NCBI GenBank assembly: GCA_016710525.1
Contig: JADJVQ010000006.1
Span: forward strand, 62,001 to 126,000
DNA length: 64,000 nt
Direction: 5' to 3'
DNA from: Burkholderiaceae bacterium
GTDB taxonomy: Bacteria > Pseudomonadota > Gammaproteobacteria > Burkholderiales > Burkholderiaceae_E
Shown here: positions 43,430 to 52,418 of the stretch, one piece after another
Layout: each line of letters starts with the position of its first letter
Numbering within the stretch: position 1 is the stretch's first letter
Translations under genes and position numbers: made by a program
The notes under the pieces: model-generated
Told to the model about the DNA's origin: nothing
Seen by the model: the letters and a program-made list of their open reading frames with translations, nothing else
The model's database searches: none

Positions 43430-44326
43430 ATGAAGTCTCTCAATACTCTCAAGATCCTTTCCCTTGCCTTGTTTCCCGCGGTGATGACGCTGGGCATCGT
43501 GCCCTCCGGCGCCGTGGCGCAACCGGCGGCTGCGCTCGGCGTGCAGGTCTACAACGCAGATGGCGCGAGTTTCCACGTCAACTCGGTACTGGTCACCGGC
43601 AAGACGGACGCGGTCCTGCTCGATACCGGCTTCACCCGTGCCGATGCGCTGCGCATCGCCGCGATGGTGCTCGACAGCAGGAAGTCGCTGAAGACCATCT
43701 TCACCCAGGCCGATCCCGACTTCTACTTCGGCATCGATGTGCTGCGCCAGTACTTCCCCGAGGCCAGGGTCGTGAGCACGGCGGCCACGCGCCGGAAGAT
43801 CGAGGCGACGCTGGCCAACAAGCTCCAGGTCTGGGGGCCGCGGATGGGCGTCAACGCGCCCAGGAGCGTGCCGCTGCCCGAGGTGCTGGCAGGCAGCTCG
43901 ATCCCGCTGGAAGACCAGACCCTCGAGATCCGCGGGCTCGACGACAGCCTGCCGCACCGCAGCTACGTGTGGATTCCGTCGATCCGCACGATCGCCGGCG
44001 GCGTGAACGTGTTCGCCGGTCTGCATCTTTGGACGGCCGACACCCAGAGCGCACAGGAGCGGGCCGACTGGGCCGGCAAGCTCGGCACGATGGCGGCGCT
44101 GAACCCCGCCACCGTGATCGCCGGCCATGGTCTGCCGGGCAGCCCTCGGGACGCCTCGCCGATCGCCTGGAGCCAGGCCTATCTGGAGCGCTTCGAACAG
44201 GAGCTGCGTGGCGCGGCTGGCAGCGGCGCGCTGATCGAGGCGATGAAGAAGGCCTATCCGCAAGCCGGCCTGGGCATCGCGCTGGAGATCGGCGCCAAGG
44301 TGAACAAGGGCGAGATGAAATGGTGA
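43430..44326 (+). CDS. MBL-fold protein with altered metal motif, secreted
   Basis: The 298-residue product has a signal peptide (LSLALFPAVMTLGIVPSGAV) and a metallo-beta-lactamase-like core: SVLVTGKTDAVLLDTGFTRA, then KTIFTQADPDFYFGIDVLRQ, and VIAGHGLPGSPRD. In ordinary members the second segment is H-x-H-x-D-H. Here it reads Q-x-D-x-D-F, so three of four ligands are changed while the later histidine remains. It may bind metal differently or not act as a hydrolase. It lies opposite a LysR regulator, its probable controller. Confidence 0.82.
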   Translation: MKSLNTLKILSLALFPAVMTLGIVPSGAVAQPAAALGVQVYNADGASFHVNSVLVTGKTDAVLLDTGFTRADALRIAAMVLDSRKSLKTIFTQADPDFYFGIDVLRQYFPEARVVSTAATRRKIEATLANKLQVWGPRMGVNAPRSVPLPEVLAGSSIPLEDQTLEIRGLDDSLPHRSYVWIPSIRTIAGGVNVFAGLHLWTADTQSAQERADWAGKLGTMAALNPATVIAGHGLPGSPRDASPIAWSQAYLERFEQELRGAAGSGALIEAMKKAYPQAGLGIALEIGAKVNKGEMKW

Positions 44327-44502
44327 TGCGCGCCGGGCCCGCGGTGATCGGCGCCAGGTCTGGTGATTGGCGCCGGGCTATTGACCGGCGCGCGGCTTTT
44401 GATGGACGATTTCCCGCACGTCGGCGCCGCCAATCGGCGCCCGGCGAATGACCTGTGGGTTGTCGCGGCCCTGCCGCGCGTCGAGCTTGACCGGAGCGAC
44501 GC

Positions 44503-45759
44503 ATGAAGACCGGGTTCCGTTTCGTTCCCGACCTCGCGACCCTGATCGATTCGCGGCTGGCGCAGCTGCCCCACCCGCTCGCGCTCGAGTGGCCCGGCGG
44601 CAGGGCCGGCAGCGCCAGTGCCCCGGTGCGGCTGAGGCTGCATGATCCGAAGGCGCTTGCCTGGCTGGCCAGCGGGCAGATCGGCCAGGTGGCCGATGCC
44701 TATGTGCGCGGCCAGCTGGAAATCGAGGGATCGCTGCACGATGTGATGGCCAGCGCGGCCGAACTGGTCGGCGACCCGGTCAGCGAGGGCGTCGCGGTGC
44801 CATGGCGGCGCTGGCTGCAGCGCTGGCGCACCCGGCTGTTCGGACATCCGCGCCGCGACGCCGAGAACATCCGTTTTCATTACGACGTCTCGGACGACTT
44901 CTTCGCGTTGTGGCTCGACCCGTTGCGGGTCTATTCCTGCGCTTACTACCGGGAGGCGACGATGTCGCTGGCGCAGGCGCAGCAGGCCAAGCTGGATCAC
45001 ATCTGCCGCAAGCTGCGCCTGGCGCCCGGGCAGTGCCTGCTCGACGTGGGCGCCGGCTGGGGCGGGCTGCTGCTGTGGGCCGCCGAGCATTACGGCGTGC
45101 GGGCGCTGGGCGTGACGCTGTCGCGCAACCAGCATGCGCATGTGAACCGGCTGATCGACGAGAAGGGCCTGCGCGGGCGGGTCGAGATGCGCCTGCTCGA
45201 CTACCGCGAGCTGTCCGGCACCGGCGGGTTCGACCGAATCGCGTCGATCGGCATGTTCGAACATGTGGGTCGCTCGCGGCTGGGCGATTATTTCGCGACG
45301 CTGGGACGCCTGGTGCGCCCCGGCGGGCTGATCCTGAACCACGGCATCACCGCCGGGGGCACCGCCAACGACCAGCTCGGCGCCGGTATGGGCGACTACA
45401 TCGACAAGTACATCTTCCCGGGAGGCGAGCTGGAGCATGTGTCGCGGGTGACCCTGAGCCTGTCGCAGGGCGGACTGGAGCTGCTCGATGCCGAGAACCT
45501 GCGGCCGCACTACGCGCGCACGCTGTGGGACTGGTCCGATGCGCTGGAGGCCCGCATCGACGAGGCCCGTGCGCTCACCAGCGAGGCCACTGTGCGGGCG
45601 TACCGGATGTATCTCGCCGGCTGCGCGATGAGCTTCGAGCGGGGCTGGCTGTCGCTGTACCAGCTGCTGGCGGCCCGACCCGACGGGCGCGTCGAGCAGG
45701 GGCCGATGCGCGGCGCGCAGACGGTGTATCCGTTCAGCCGCGCCTACATGTACCGGTGA
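44503..45759 (+). CDS. cfa: Cyclopropane-fatty-acyl-phospholipid synthase family protein
   Basis: The 418-residue methyltransferase adds a methylene group from SAM across lipid double bonds at the membrane. The SAM motif is CLLDVGAGWGGLLLWAAEHY; around it are HYDVSDDFFALWLDPLRVYS, SIGMFEHVGRSRLGDYF and GLILNHGITAGG. The N-terminal ~110 residues form the family's lipid-binding domain. The C-terminus contains the conserved YIDKYIFPGGELEHVS segment. Length is slightly above the E. coli enzyme. No partner genes adjoin; the preceding 176 bases hold only repeated GGCGCC motifs. Confidence 0.9.
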   Translation: MKTGFRFVPDLATLIDSRLAQLPHPLALEWPGGRAGSASAPVRLRLHDPKALAWLASGQIGQVADAYVRGQLEIEGSLHDVMASAAELVGDPVSEGVAVPWRRWLQRWRTRLFGHPRRDAENIRFHYDVSDDFFALWLDPLRVYSCAYYREATMSLAQAQQAKLDHICRKLRLAPGQCLLDVGAGWGGLLLWAAEHYGVRALGVTLSRNQHAHVNRLIDEKGLRGRVEMRLLDYRELSGTGGFDRIASIGMFEHVGRSRLGDYFATLGRLVRPGGLILNHGITAGGTANDQLGAGMGDYIDKYIFPGGELEHVSRVTLSLSQGGLELLDAENLRPHYARTLWDWSDALEARIDEARALTSEATVRAYRMYLAGCAMSFERGWLSLYQLLAARPDGRVEQGPMRGAQTVYPFSRAYMYR

Positions 45760-45880
45760 GGCCGGTCCGCGGGGGGTGGGCGGATGCGCCGAAGCATCAT
45801 GAGCCTGATGCTTGCCCCGCGCCGGTTGTGAGCCGCCCGCCCGCGTAGGAAGATCGCCCGATCTTTGACGAGGGGGAACC

Positions 45881-47122
45881 ATGAGGCCGACGAAGTTGCC
45901 GCCGGGCGCGCTGCACGGACTGGTCGTGCTCGACCTGACCCAGATGCTCGCCGGACCTTATGCCAGCATGATGCTGGCGGACCAGGGCGCACGGGTAATC
46001 AAGATCGAGCCGCCCGGGGGCGACATGACCCGCCGCACAGGACCGCACCTGCCCGGCGCGCTGACGATGGAGCAGCGCGGATACGGCGCGTACTTCAATT
46101 CGGTCAACCGCAACAAGGAGTCGCTGGTCCTCGACCTGAAGCAGCAGGCCGGACGGCAGGCGCTGCTTCGACTGGTACTCGACGCCGACGTGCTGATGGA
46201 GAACTACCGTGCCGGGGTGATGGAGCGCCTGGGCCTGGGCTACGAGGTGCTGGCGAAGGTCAATCCCCGGCTCGTGTATGCAACCTTGCGCGGCTTCGGC
46301 GACCCGCGCGGCGGCGAGAGCCGGTATACGAACTGGCCGGCCTACGACCCGGTGGCGCAGGCCATGGGCGGCATCATGGGCATCACCGGCGCGGTGCCTG
46401 GTGGGCCGCCGACCAAAGTCGGTCCGGGCGTGGGCGACATCGTGCCGGCGATGTTCTGCGCATTCGGCGTTGCTGCGGCCTGCTGGAGCGCCCAGCGCAC
46501 CGGCCAGGGACAGTTCCTCGACGTGGCGATGGTCGACGGCATCCTGGCGGTCTGCGAGCGGATGATCTTCCAGTACAGCGCCAATGGCGTCGCGCCTGGC
46601 CCGGAAGGCAATGGCCACCCGCTGCTGTGTCCGTTCGGCCTGTTCCCGGCCAGTGACGGCTACGTCAGCCTGGGCGTGCCGCGTGACGAGTTCTGGGCTC
46701 TGCTGGTCGAGCGGATGGGCCGCCCCGACCTGGTGACCGACCCTCGGTATTCTACCAATCTGGCCCGGGTCGAGCACCGCCTTGAGGTCGATGCGATCGT
46801 CGGCGCCTGGACCGGCGCGCGCACCAAGCACGAGATCGCCGGTATCCTTGGCGGGGTCGTGCCGTTCGGCCCGGTGTTCGATGCGCGCGATGTCTTCGAA
46901 GACGCCCATTTCAGGGCGCGCGACATGCTGGTCGAGGTCGAGCAGCCCGGTGCCGCGACACCGCTGACCATCGCCGGAACCCCGGTGCGGATGAACGGGA
47001 CGCCCGGCGGGGTTCGCCACCGCGCGCCGCTCACTGGGGAACACACCGACACCATCCTGGCGGAGTTCGGCTTCTCGGGCGCCGAGATCGCCGGCCTGCG
47101 CGAGTCCAGGGCCATTGCCTGA
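45881..47122 (+). CDS. CaiB/BaiF (class III) CoA transferase
   Basis: This 413-residue enzyme moves CoA from one carboxylic acid to another. The N-terminal segment LTQMLAGPYASMMLADQGAR then VIKIEPPGGDMTRR is diagnostic, and the catalytic aspartate region is NWPAYDPVAQAMGG. The C-terminal FDARDVFEDAHFRARDM is also typical. A GAGGGGG site precedes the ATG. An oxaloacetate-decarboxylase-like gene follows by 17 bases, and a MaoC/dehydrogenase/lyase block lies nearby. Activation of an itaconate-, mesaconate- or succinate-type acid is a fair guess, but the substrate is not encoded in any motif I can read. Confidence 0.88.
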   Translation: MRPTKLPPGALHGLVVLDLTQMLAGPYASMMLADQGARVIKIEPPGGDMTRRTGPHLPGALTMEQRGYGAYFNSVNRNKESLVLDLKQQAGRQALLRLVLDADVLMENYRAGVMERLGLGYEVLAKVNPRLVYATLRGFGDPRGGESRYTNWPAYDPVAQAMGGIMGITGAVPGGPPTKVGPGVGDIVPAMFCAFGVAAACWSAQRTGQGQFLDVAMVDGILAVCERMIFQYSANGVAPGPEGNGHPLLCPFGLFPASDGYVSLGVPRDEFWALLVERMGRPDLVTDPRYSTNLARVEHRLEVDAIVGAWTGARTKHEIAGILGGVVPFGPVFDARDVFEDAHFRARDMLVEVEQPGAATPLTIAGTPVRMNGTPGGVRHRAPLTGEHTDTILAEFGFSGAEIAGLRESRAIA

Positions 47123-47139
47123 GATCGATTGAGCCGAAC

Positions 47140-48030
47140 ATGAATCCAAGTCAACGACGTGAACGTTTCCGGGCCATCCTGGCAGGGAGCCGCTGTGTGC
47201 ATCCTGCCTCGGTCCATGACGCGATATCGGCGCGCATCGCCGAAGACCTCGGTTTCGAACTCGGCATGCTCGGCGGCTCGGTCGCTGCGCTCGCGGTGCT
47301 GGGCGCGCCCGATCTCGCGCTGCTGACCCTGACCGAGTTTGCCGACCAGTCGCATCGGATCTGTCGCGCCGGCGGCTTGCCGGTGCTGGTCGATGCCGAC
47401 CACGGTTTCGGCAATGCCTTGAGCGTGACCCGAACGGTCCAGGAGCTCGAGGCGGCTGGCGTCGCCGGCCTGACGATCGAAGACACCGAACTGCCGCAAG
47501 CCTTCGGTGCCGGCGCGGCGGCGCGGCTGACCAGTGTCGAAGAAGGCGTCGGCAAGATGCGCGCGGCGCTGGCGGGCCGCCAGGACCCGACTCTGGTGAT
47601 CCTCGGTCGCACCAGCGCCCCTGGCCTCAGCGATCTGGACGACACGCTGGCGCGGGTGCGCGCCTATAGCGCAACCGGAGTTGATGGCATCTTCCTGGTC
47701 GGCGTGCGCAGTCGCGAACAGCTTGGCGCGATCGCCGCGGTCACCGAACTGCCGATCGTGCTGGGCGGTGTGCCGTCCGAACTCAACGACCTGGCCTATC
47801 TCGCGTCGGTCGGGGTACGGGTGTGCCTGCAGGGGCACCTGCCGTTCGCCGCCGGCGTGGCGGCGATCCATGCGACGCTGTCCGCATTGCGCCAGGGTGT
47901 GCAGCCGTCGGCCATCAGCGGTGTTGCCCCCGCCGCGCTGATGAAGCAGCTGACGCGCGATGCGGACTACGCTCGGGCCAGCCGCGACTTCCTGGGCGGT
48001 GATGGCGAATCGGGCCGCGCCGCGAATTAG
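47140..48030 (+). CDS. Isocitrate lyase/PEP mutase-superfamily protein, oxaloacetate decarboxylase-like
   Basis: The 296-residue product matches the superfamily subgroup of Pseudomonas PA4872: CVHPASVHDAISARIAEDLG, LGGSVAALAVLGAPDLALLT, the metal-site strand VLVDADHGFGNALSVTRTV and LTIEDTELPQAFGAG. PA4872 decarboxylates oxaloacetate to pyruvate with magnesium; the lyase cysteine loop KKCGH of isocitrate lyases is absent here too. The role here, pyruvate formation in the same catabolic set as the CoA transferase 17 bases upstream, is inferred. The name is by homology recalled, not tested. Confidence 0.8.
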   Translation: MNPSQRRERFRAILAGSRCVHPASVHDAISARIAEDLGFELGMLGGSVAALAVLGAPDLALLTLTEFADQSHRICRAGGLPVLVDADHGFGNALSVTRTVQELEAAGVAGLTIEDTELPQAFGAGAAARLTSVEEGVGKMRAALAGRQDPTLVILGRTSAPGLSDLDDTLARVRAYSATGVDGIFLVGVRSREQLGAIAAVTELPIVLGGVPSELNDLAYLASVGVRVCLQGHLPFAAGVAAIHATLSALRQGVQPSAISGVAPAALMKQLTRDADYARASRDFLGGDGESGRAAN

Positions 48031-48124
48031 GGCGGTGCTTGCGACTGTCCGGTGAGGCGGGACGAAGCGGGCGAAAGAGCAGGTCCCGGCGCCGCCCGCA
48101 CGCCGTTGCCTGCCAGATCCGCCG

Positions 48125-49027
48125 CTATGGGGTGCCGGCCGGCAGCGCCAGCGCCTCGCGCAGCAGCGCGGCCACCTCCGCGGGGCATTCCATCGGCAGA
48201 AAGTGCGTGCATTCGGGCAGGTGGACTTCGCGGGCGCGCCGGAATTCTCCGACCAGGCCCGGCCAGGTCGGCGAGCTCGAATAGTCGAACACATGACGAT
48301 CGGGCGGCGGCAGCTTGGCCCGCACGATCAGCACCGGGATCTCCAGCGCACGCACGCTGGCGTAGACGCCGGCATTGGTCCGGCCGTTCATGTAGACGCT
48401 GGCTTCGGTCAGCGGCGAGCAGGCCAGCACGCAGCCGTCGCCGTCGGGCGCCGGCAGCAGGCCGTGCTCGCAGTAGTCGCGCAGGGCCGCCGGATGAAAG
48501 AGGGTGTAGGGCGGACGCTGCGCGAAGCGGTCGATCATCGCCTGCGGCGATTCGAAGCGGCTCTGGCGCTTGGCAGCCGGGTGCATCTGCCCCGGGGCGA
48601 ACGGTGGGGCCAGATGGTAAGCCGCGGGCGACGCGATCACCGGGTCGATCAGCGCCAGACGCTCGAAGCGGCCGGCCTCGAGCGCCGCGGCCTGCACCAG
48701 CGCGTGCGCGCCCATGCTGTGGCCCACGCCGACCAGTCGGCTCAGGTCTAGGGCCGCCACGAAAGCCGCCAGGTCGCGGCCGAACACCGGCCAGCCGTTG
48801 ATTTCGGTGGTCTCGCTGCGGCCATGGCCGCGCTGGTCGATCGCGATGATGTGGCGCGCCGGCAGATGCGAGATCAGCTGATCCCAGACCCGGCTGTGAA
48901 AGCCGGTGGCATGCACGAACAGCAGCGTGGGCTCGGCGCCGCGCAGGTGGGCGTGCCACTCGGCATACGCGAGCGACACGCCGTTGGCCTGGATCCGTGC
49001 CAGCTGGGGCTGATGCGGGCCGCTCAC
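48125..49027 (-). CDS. Alpha/beta hydrolase
   Basis: About 300 residues from GTG 49027; a TTG at 49075 would add 16 residues. Motifs: FVHATGFHSRVWDQLISHL for the oxyanion region, AIDQRGHGRSETTE, the nucleophile elbow GVGHSMGAHALVQ and the catalytic histidine in ECTHFLPMECPAEV. It is the last gene of a five-gene minus-strand operon after two MaoC genes, a dehydrogenase and a CitE-type lyase. Thioester or ester hydrolysis of a pathway intermediate is possible; substrate unknown. Confidence 0.82.
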   Translation of the reverse strand: MSGPHQPQLARIQANGVSLAYAEWHAHLRGAEPTLLFVHATGFHSRVWDQLISHLPARHIIAIDQRGHGRSETTEINGWPVFGRDLAAFVAALDLSRLVGVGHSMGAHALVQAAALEAGRFERLALIDPVIASPAAYHLAPPFAPGQMHPAAKRQSRFESPQAMIDRFAQRPPYTLFHPAALRDYCEHGLLPAPDGDGCVLACSPLTEASVYMNGRTNAGVYASVRALEIPVLIVRAKLPPPDRHVFDYSSSPTWPGLVGEFRRAREVHLPECTHFLPMECPAEVAALLREALALPAGTP

Positions 49028-49088
49028 GCGGCCGGGCCGGCCGCCAGCGGCCGGTTCATGCGAAGGCTGCGGCAAAGACTGCGGTCCA

Positions 49089-50000
49089 TCACATGCCGAT
49101 CTGGTCGGCCCGGTCGGTGATGTTCTTGACGATCCGCACCGACGCGATGTCGATCATCTTGCCTTCGTACTGAACCGCGCCCAGGCCCTTGGCCAGCGCT
49201 TCGTCGTAGGCCTTCATCATCGCGCGGGCGCGCGCCACTTCCTCGGGCTTGGGCGAGAACACGTCGTGGGCGATCTCCACCTGCGAGGGGTGGATCGCCC
49301 ATTTGCCGACCATGCCCAGGATCATGGCCCGGCGCGCTTCTTCGCGATAGACGTCGGGCTGCCTGAAATCGGCGAAGGGGCCGTCGACCGCGTCGATTCG
49401 GTTGGCGCGGCAGGCGATCGTCATCTGCTGGCGCTGGTAGTGCCAGATGTCGCCCGGGTAGCCGCCCGAGCCGCCGATGTCGCGGATCGACACGCCCTGG
49501 CTGGCGGAATAGTCGCCCATGCCGAAGATCAGGCACTCGAGCCGCGGCGTGGAGGCGGCGATCTCGTTGACCCGCATCATCGCCTCGACCTCTTCGATCA
49601 GCACGTCGATGCCGATGCGCTTCTTCAGGCCCAGCTTCTTCTCCATCATCGTGAGCAGCTTGTCGACGAACTGCACGTCGGCGGCGCTCATCGCCTTGGG
49701 CAGCATGATGAGGTCGAGGTTCTCACGGGCGCCCTCGACCACCTCGATGATGTCCTCGTAGGCGTATTCGGTGGTCAGGTCGTTGACGCGCACGCAGCGC
49801 ACGCTGCGGCCCCAGTCGAGGTTGTTCAGCGCGTCGACGATCCGGCCGCGCGAGGCGCGCTTTTCGGACGGGGCGACCGCGTCTTCGAGGTCGAGGAAGA
49901 CGAAGTCCACGCCAAGGGCGGCCGCCTTGGTCATCATCTTTTCACTGGAGCCCGGCACCGAGAGCTGGCATCGGCGAAGGCGTTTGGGTCTTGCGGTCAT
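49089..50000 (-). CDS. CitE-like lyase, malyl-CoA/methylmalyl-CoA lyase type
   Basis: The 303-residue enzyme has a TIM-barrel HpcH/CitE fold: RCQLSVPGSSEKMMTKAAAL, DFVFLDLEDAVAPSEKRASR with the metal-binding acids, DLIMLPKAMSAADVQFVD and ECLIFGMGDYSASQGVSI. The FGMGDYSAS stretch is found in (3S)-malyl-CoA/beta-methylmalyl-CoA lyases. WAIHPSQVEIAHDVFSP completes the family. These enzymes split a 3-hydroxydicarboxylyl-CoA into acetyl- or propionyl-CoA and glyoxylate or pyruvate. It follows MaoC by 21 bases in the same operon. Confidence 0.85.
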   Translation of the reverse strand: MTARPKRLRRCQLSVPGSSEKMMTKAAALGVDFVFLDLEDAVAPSEKRASRGRIVDALNNLDWGRSVRCVRVNDLTTEYAYEDIIEVVEGARENLDLIMLPKAMSAADVQFVDKLLTMMEKKLGLKKRIGIDVLIEEVEAMMRVNEIAASTPRLECLIFGMGDYSASQGVSIRDIGGSGGYPGDIWHYQRQQMTIACRANRIDAVDGPFADFRQPDVYREEARRAMILGMVGKWAIHPSQVEIAHDVFSPKPEEVARARAMMKAYDEALAKGLGAVQYEGKMIDIASVRIVKNITDRADQIGM

Positions 50001-50021
50001 GTGCGGATCCTTGATGGGTTC

Positions 50022-50510
50022 TTAGCGGTTGGCCCAGTGGCTCTTGCGTTTGAGCAGGACTCGCCGTTCGGCCAGCACGCACAGCTTGTCGTCCTGGTTG
50101 ATGCCGAAGTGCTTGAAATGCACGATGCCGGCGTCGGGCTGGTCGCTGTCTTCCTTGGCCAGCACTTCGCTGAACGCGTACAGCGTATCGCCGTGATAAA
50201 CGGGGTTGGTCAGCCTGATCTTGTCCAGCGAGAGTTCACGCAGGCACTGTTCGGCGGTGTCCTGCGCGGCCAGGCCCAGCACCATCGACAGGTTGATGCC
50301 CCCGAACACCACGCGCTGCGCGAAGATGCCGCTGGCCCCCTGGCGCATCAGGTGTTCGTTGAAATGGCCCTCGGCGGTGTTCATCACCACGTTGGTGAGC
50401 ATCACGTTGTCCATCTCGGTGACGGTCTTGCCGCGCGCGTGGCGGATCAGCGCACCGACGGTGAAGTCTTCGAAGTAGTTGTCGGGGCTGGTGAGTTCGG
50501 CGAGCTTCAT
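50022..50510 (-). CDS. MaoC-family hydratase 1
   Basis: This 162-residue hot-dog-fold protein starts MKLAELTSPDNYFEDFTVGA. It shows the hydratase segment GGINLSMVLGLAAQ and the strand LTNPVYHGDTLYAFSEVL, close to mesaconyl-/itaconyl-CoA hydratase-type MaoC proteins. Its ATG overlaps the dehydrogenase stop by four bases. The lyase follows after 21 bases. Hydration of an unsaturated dicarboxylyl-CoA ahead of the lyase step is the natural role; the specific acid is inferred. Confidence 0.85.
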   Translation of the reverse strand: MKLAELTSPDNYFEDFTVGALIRHARGKTVTEMDNVMLTNVVMNTAEGHFNEHLMRQGASGIFAQRVVFGGINLSMVLGLAAQDTAEQCLRELSLDKIRLTNPVYHGDTLYAFSEVLAKEDSDQPDAGIVHFKHFGINQDDKLCVLAERRVLLKRKSHWANR

Positions 50511-51751
50511 GCGCCCCCCTTCTTGGCACCGTACTGCTGGTTGAACGCGCGCTCGTTGATCATCTCTTCGAGTTCGGACTTGCCCAGCAGGTTGTTGGAG
50601 ATGATGCGCTGCTGGATCTCGGAGGTGCCTTCGAAGATCTTGGTGAGGCGCGCATCGCGCCAGTAGCGCTCCACGGCGTGCAGCGTGGTGTAGCCGGCGC
50701 CGCCGTGGATCTGGATGGCTTCGGAGGTGACGCGTTCGGCCATCTCGGAGGCGAAGTACTTCACCATCGAGGCTTCCTTGTCGCAGCGCCGGCCGCTGTC
50801 GATCTCGTTGCAGACGAAATAGAGCAGCTGGCGCGCGGCCTCGATCTCGGTGGCCATCGTGGCGATCTTGAAGCGGATGGCCTGGTACTCGGCGATCGGG
50901 ATGCCGAACTGCTTGCGCTCGCTGGCATAGGCGATGGAGTCTTCCAGGGCGCCCTGGGCCAGGCCGATGGCCCGGGCCGCGGTGTGGGCGCGCGCGCCTT
51001 CCAGGCCCTTGGCCATCAGCACGAAGCCGTCGCCCTCCTTGCCGATAAGTGCGTCCGCGGGCAGGCGGAAATTGTCGAAGGCGAGTTCCCAGGTCTTCCA
51101 GCCGAAGTAGCCGATCTTGGGGATCGGCGAGCCGTTGATGCCGGGGGGCAGGGTGCCGCGTTCCTTTTCGATCAGGAAGCAGGAAATGCCCTGCCAGCGC
51201 TTGTTGGAGGCGGGCGGCGGCGAGGTACGCGCGAACACCGTGATGTAGTCGGCGCCATCGGCGAAGGTGCACCAGTACTTGTTGCCGGTCAGCACCCACT
51301 CGTCGCCGTCGCGCACCGCACGGCACGAGATCGAGGCCAGGTCCGACCCGGTGTCGGGTTCGGACAGCGAGGTGGCATTGAGGAACTCGCCGCGCACGAC
51401 CTTGGGCAGGTAGTGACGGCGCTTTTCTTCCGACATCGCGTTCTTGATCCAGCCGCCCTGGGCGCGCGCGACGATCGATGCCACCGACATCCAGCCGCGG
51501 GCGAGCTGCTCGCAGATCAGGCAGTACTCGAAGATGCCCAGCCCCAGCCCGCCGTACTCTTCGGGAATGGTGATGCCGAAGTAGCCCATGTCGGCCATCT
51601 TCTGGCGCAGTTCCATCGGGATGATGCCGTCGGGGCCATCGAGCTTGTTGGCGACCGGCAGCACCTCCTTCATGGTGAAGGCGCGGGCCGCGTCGCGGAT
51701 CAGGATGCGTTGTTCGGTCAGGTAGCCCCGACCATCTTCGGACTGGCTCAT
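50507..51751 (-). CDS. Acyl-CoA dehydrogenase
   Basis: The 414-residue FAD enzyme shows the full family set: FGITIPEEYGGLGLGIFEYC, LSEPDTGSDLASISCRA, GNKYWCTFADGADYITVFAR, ERKQFGIPIAEYQAIRFKIA, and IHGGAGYTTLHAVERYWRDA ahead of ARLTKIFEGTSEIQQ with the likely catalytic glutamate. It oxidises a saturated acyl-CoA at the alpha-beta bond. It overlaps MaoC genes at both ends by ATGA, so the three are translationally coupled. A methylsuccinyl-type substrate would suit the neighbours, but the length is shorter than known methylsuccinyl-CoA dehydrogenases (about 550). Confidence 0.9.
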   Translation of the reverse strand: MSQSEDGRGYLTEQRILIRDAARAFTMKEVLPVANKLDGPDGIIPMELRQKMADMGYFGITIPEEYGGLGLGIFEYCLICEQLARGWMSVASIVARAQGGWIKNAMSEEKRRHYLPKVVRGEFLNATSLSEPDTGSDLASISCRAVRDGDEWVLTGNKYWCTFADGADYITVFARTSPPPASNKRWQGISCFLIEKERGTLPPGINGSPIPKIGYFGWKTWELAFDNFRLPADALIGKEGDGFVLMAKGLEGARAHTAARAIGLAQGALEDSIAYASERKQFGIPIAEYQAIRFKIATMATEIEAARQLLYFVCNEIDSGRRCDKEASMVKYFASEMAERVTSEAIQIHGGAGYTTLHAVERYWRDARLTKIFEGTSEIQQRIISNNLLGKSELEEMINERAFNQQYGAKKGGA

Positions 51752-52248
51752 TTGCGGCGTCTCACGAGATTGGATCGCTGGTAGGAAATGACTTCTTCGT
51801 CGCGCTGGTTGATACCGCGCGTGGCCCAGGTGACGATGCCGAAGCCCGGGCGGTTTTCGCTGATGCGGGCCGACAGGACCTCGGAGGACGCATACACGGT
51901 GTCACCCGGATAGACGGTCACGCCGTAGACCAGGCTCTCGACGCCCAGGAATGGCCCACCCCCTTCGGAGAGGTCCTCGACGGTCAGTCCGAACACGGTG
52001 TTGAACACCAGCAGCGGGTTGACCGGCGTGGCGCGATGGCCGTGCGCCTGCGCGAACGCCAGGTTGGTGTAGTGCGGGTTGTAGTGCAGCGTGAGCGTGC
52101 TGAACAGCGTGTTGTCGGCCTCGGTGATGGTTCGGCCCCAATGGTGGGTGAAGCGCAGGCCGGGAGTGAAATCTTCGAAGCGGTTGCCCCGCGGTCGAAG
52201 ACGCGCTTCGCCTTTCAGGCGGGCGACGAGGGATTCATTGGGATTCAT
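51748..52248 (-). CDS. MaoC-family hydratase 2
   Basis: This 166-residue hot-dog protein begins MNPNESLVARLKGEARLRPR. It carries GRTITEADNTLFSTLTLHYN, LLVFNTVFGLTVEDLSEGG and the strand YPGDTVYASSEVLSARIS. It is the first gene of the minus-strand operon and its stop overlaps the dehydrogenase start. It is related to, but clearly different from, the second MaoC gene; a heteromeric pair or two successive steps are both possible. The 170 bases upstream, shared with the divergent lyase gene, should contain both promoters. Confidence 0.85.
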   Translation of the reverse strand: MNPNESLVARLKGEARLRPRGNRFEDFTPGLRFTHHWGRTITEADNTLFSTLTLHYNPHYTNLAFAQAHGHRATPVNPLLVFNTVFGLTVEDLSEGGGPFLGVESLVYGVTVYPGDTVYASSEVLSARISENRPGFGIVTWATRGINQRDEEVISYQRSNLVRRRK

Positions 52249-52418
52249 GGTGGCGGGGTCGCTCGGATGGACTCGAATCGATCTTGCTACGGAACGACGG
52301 ACGCGACAATCGCGGGACCGAATAAATCATCCCTGCGATGAATGCGGACCTGCGCGGCGTTTATATTCCGGAAAACGCCGCGCCCGTCCGGTGCGGATGC
52401 TCACATCACGAGATCTCC

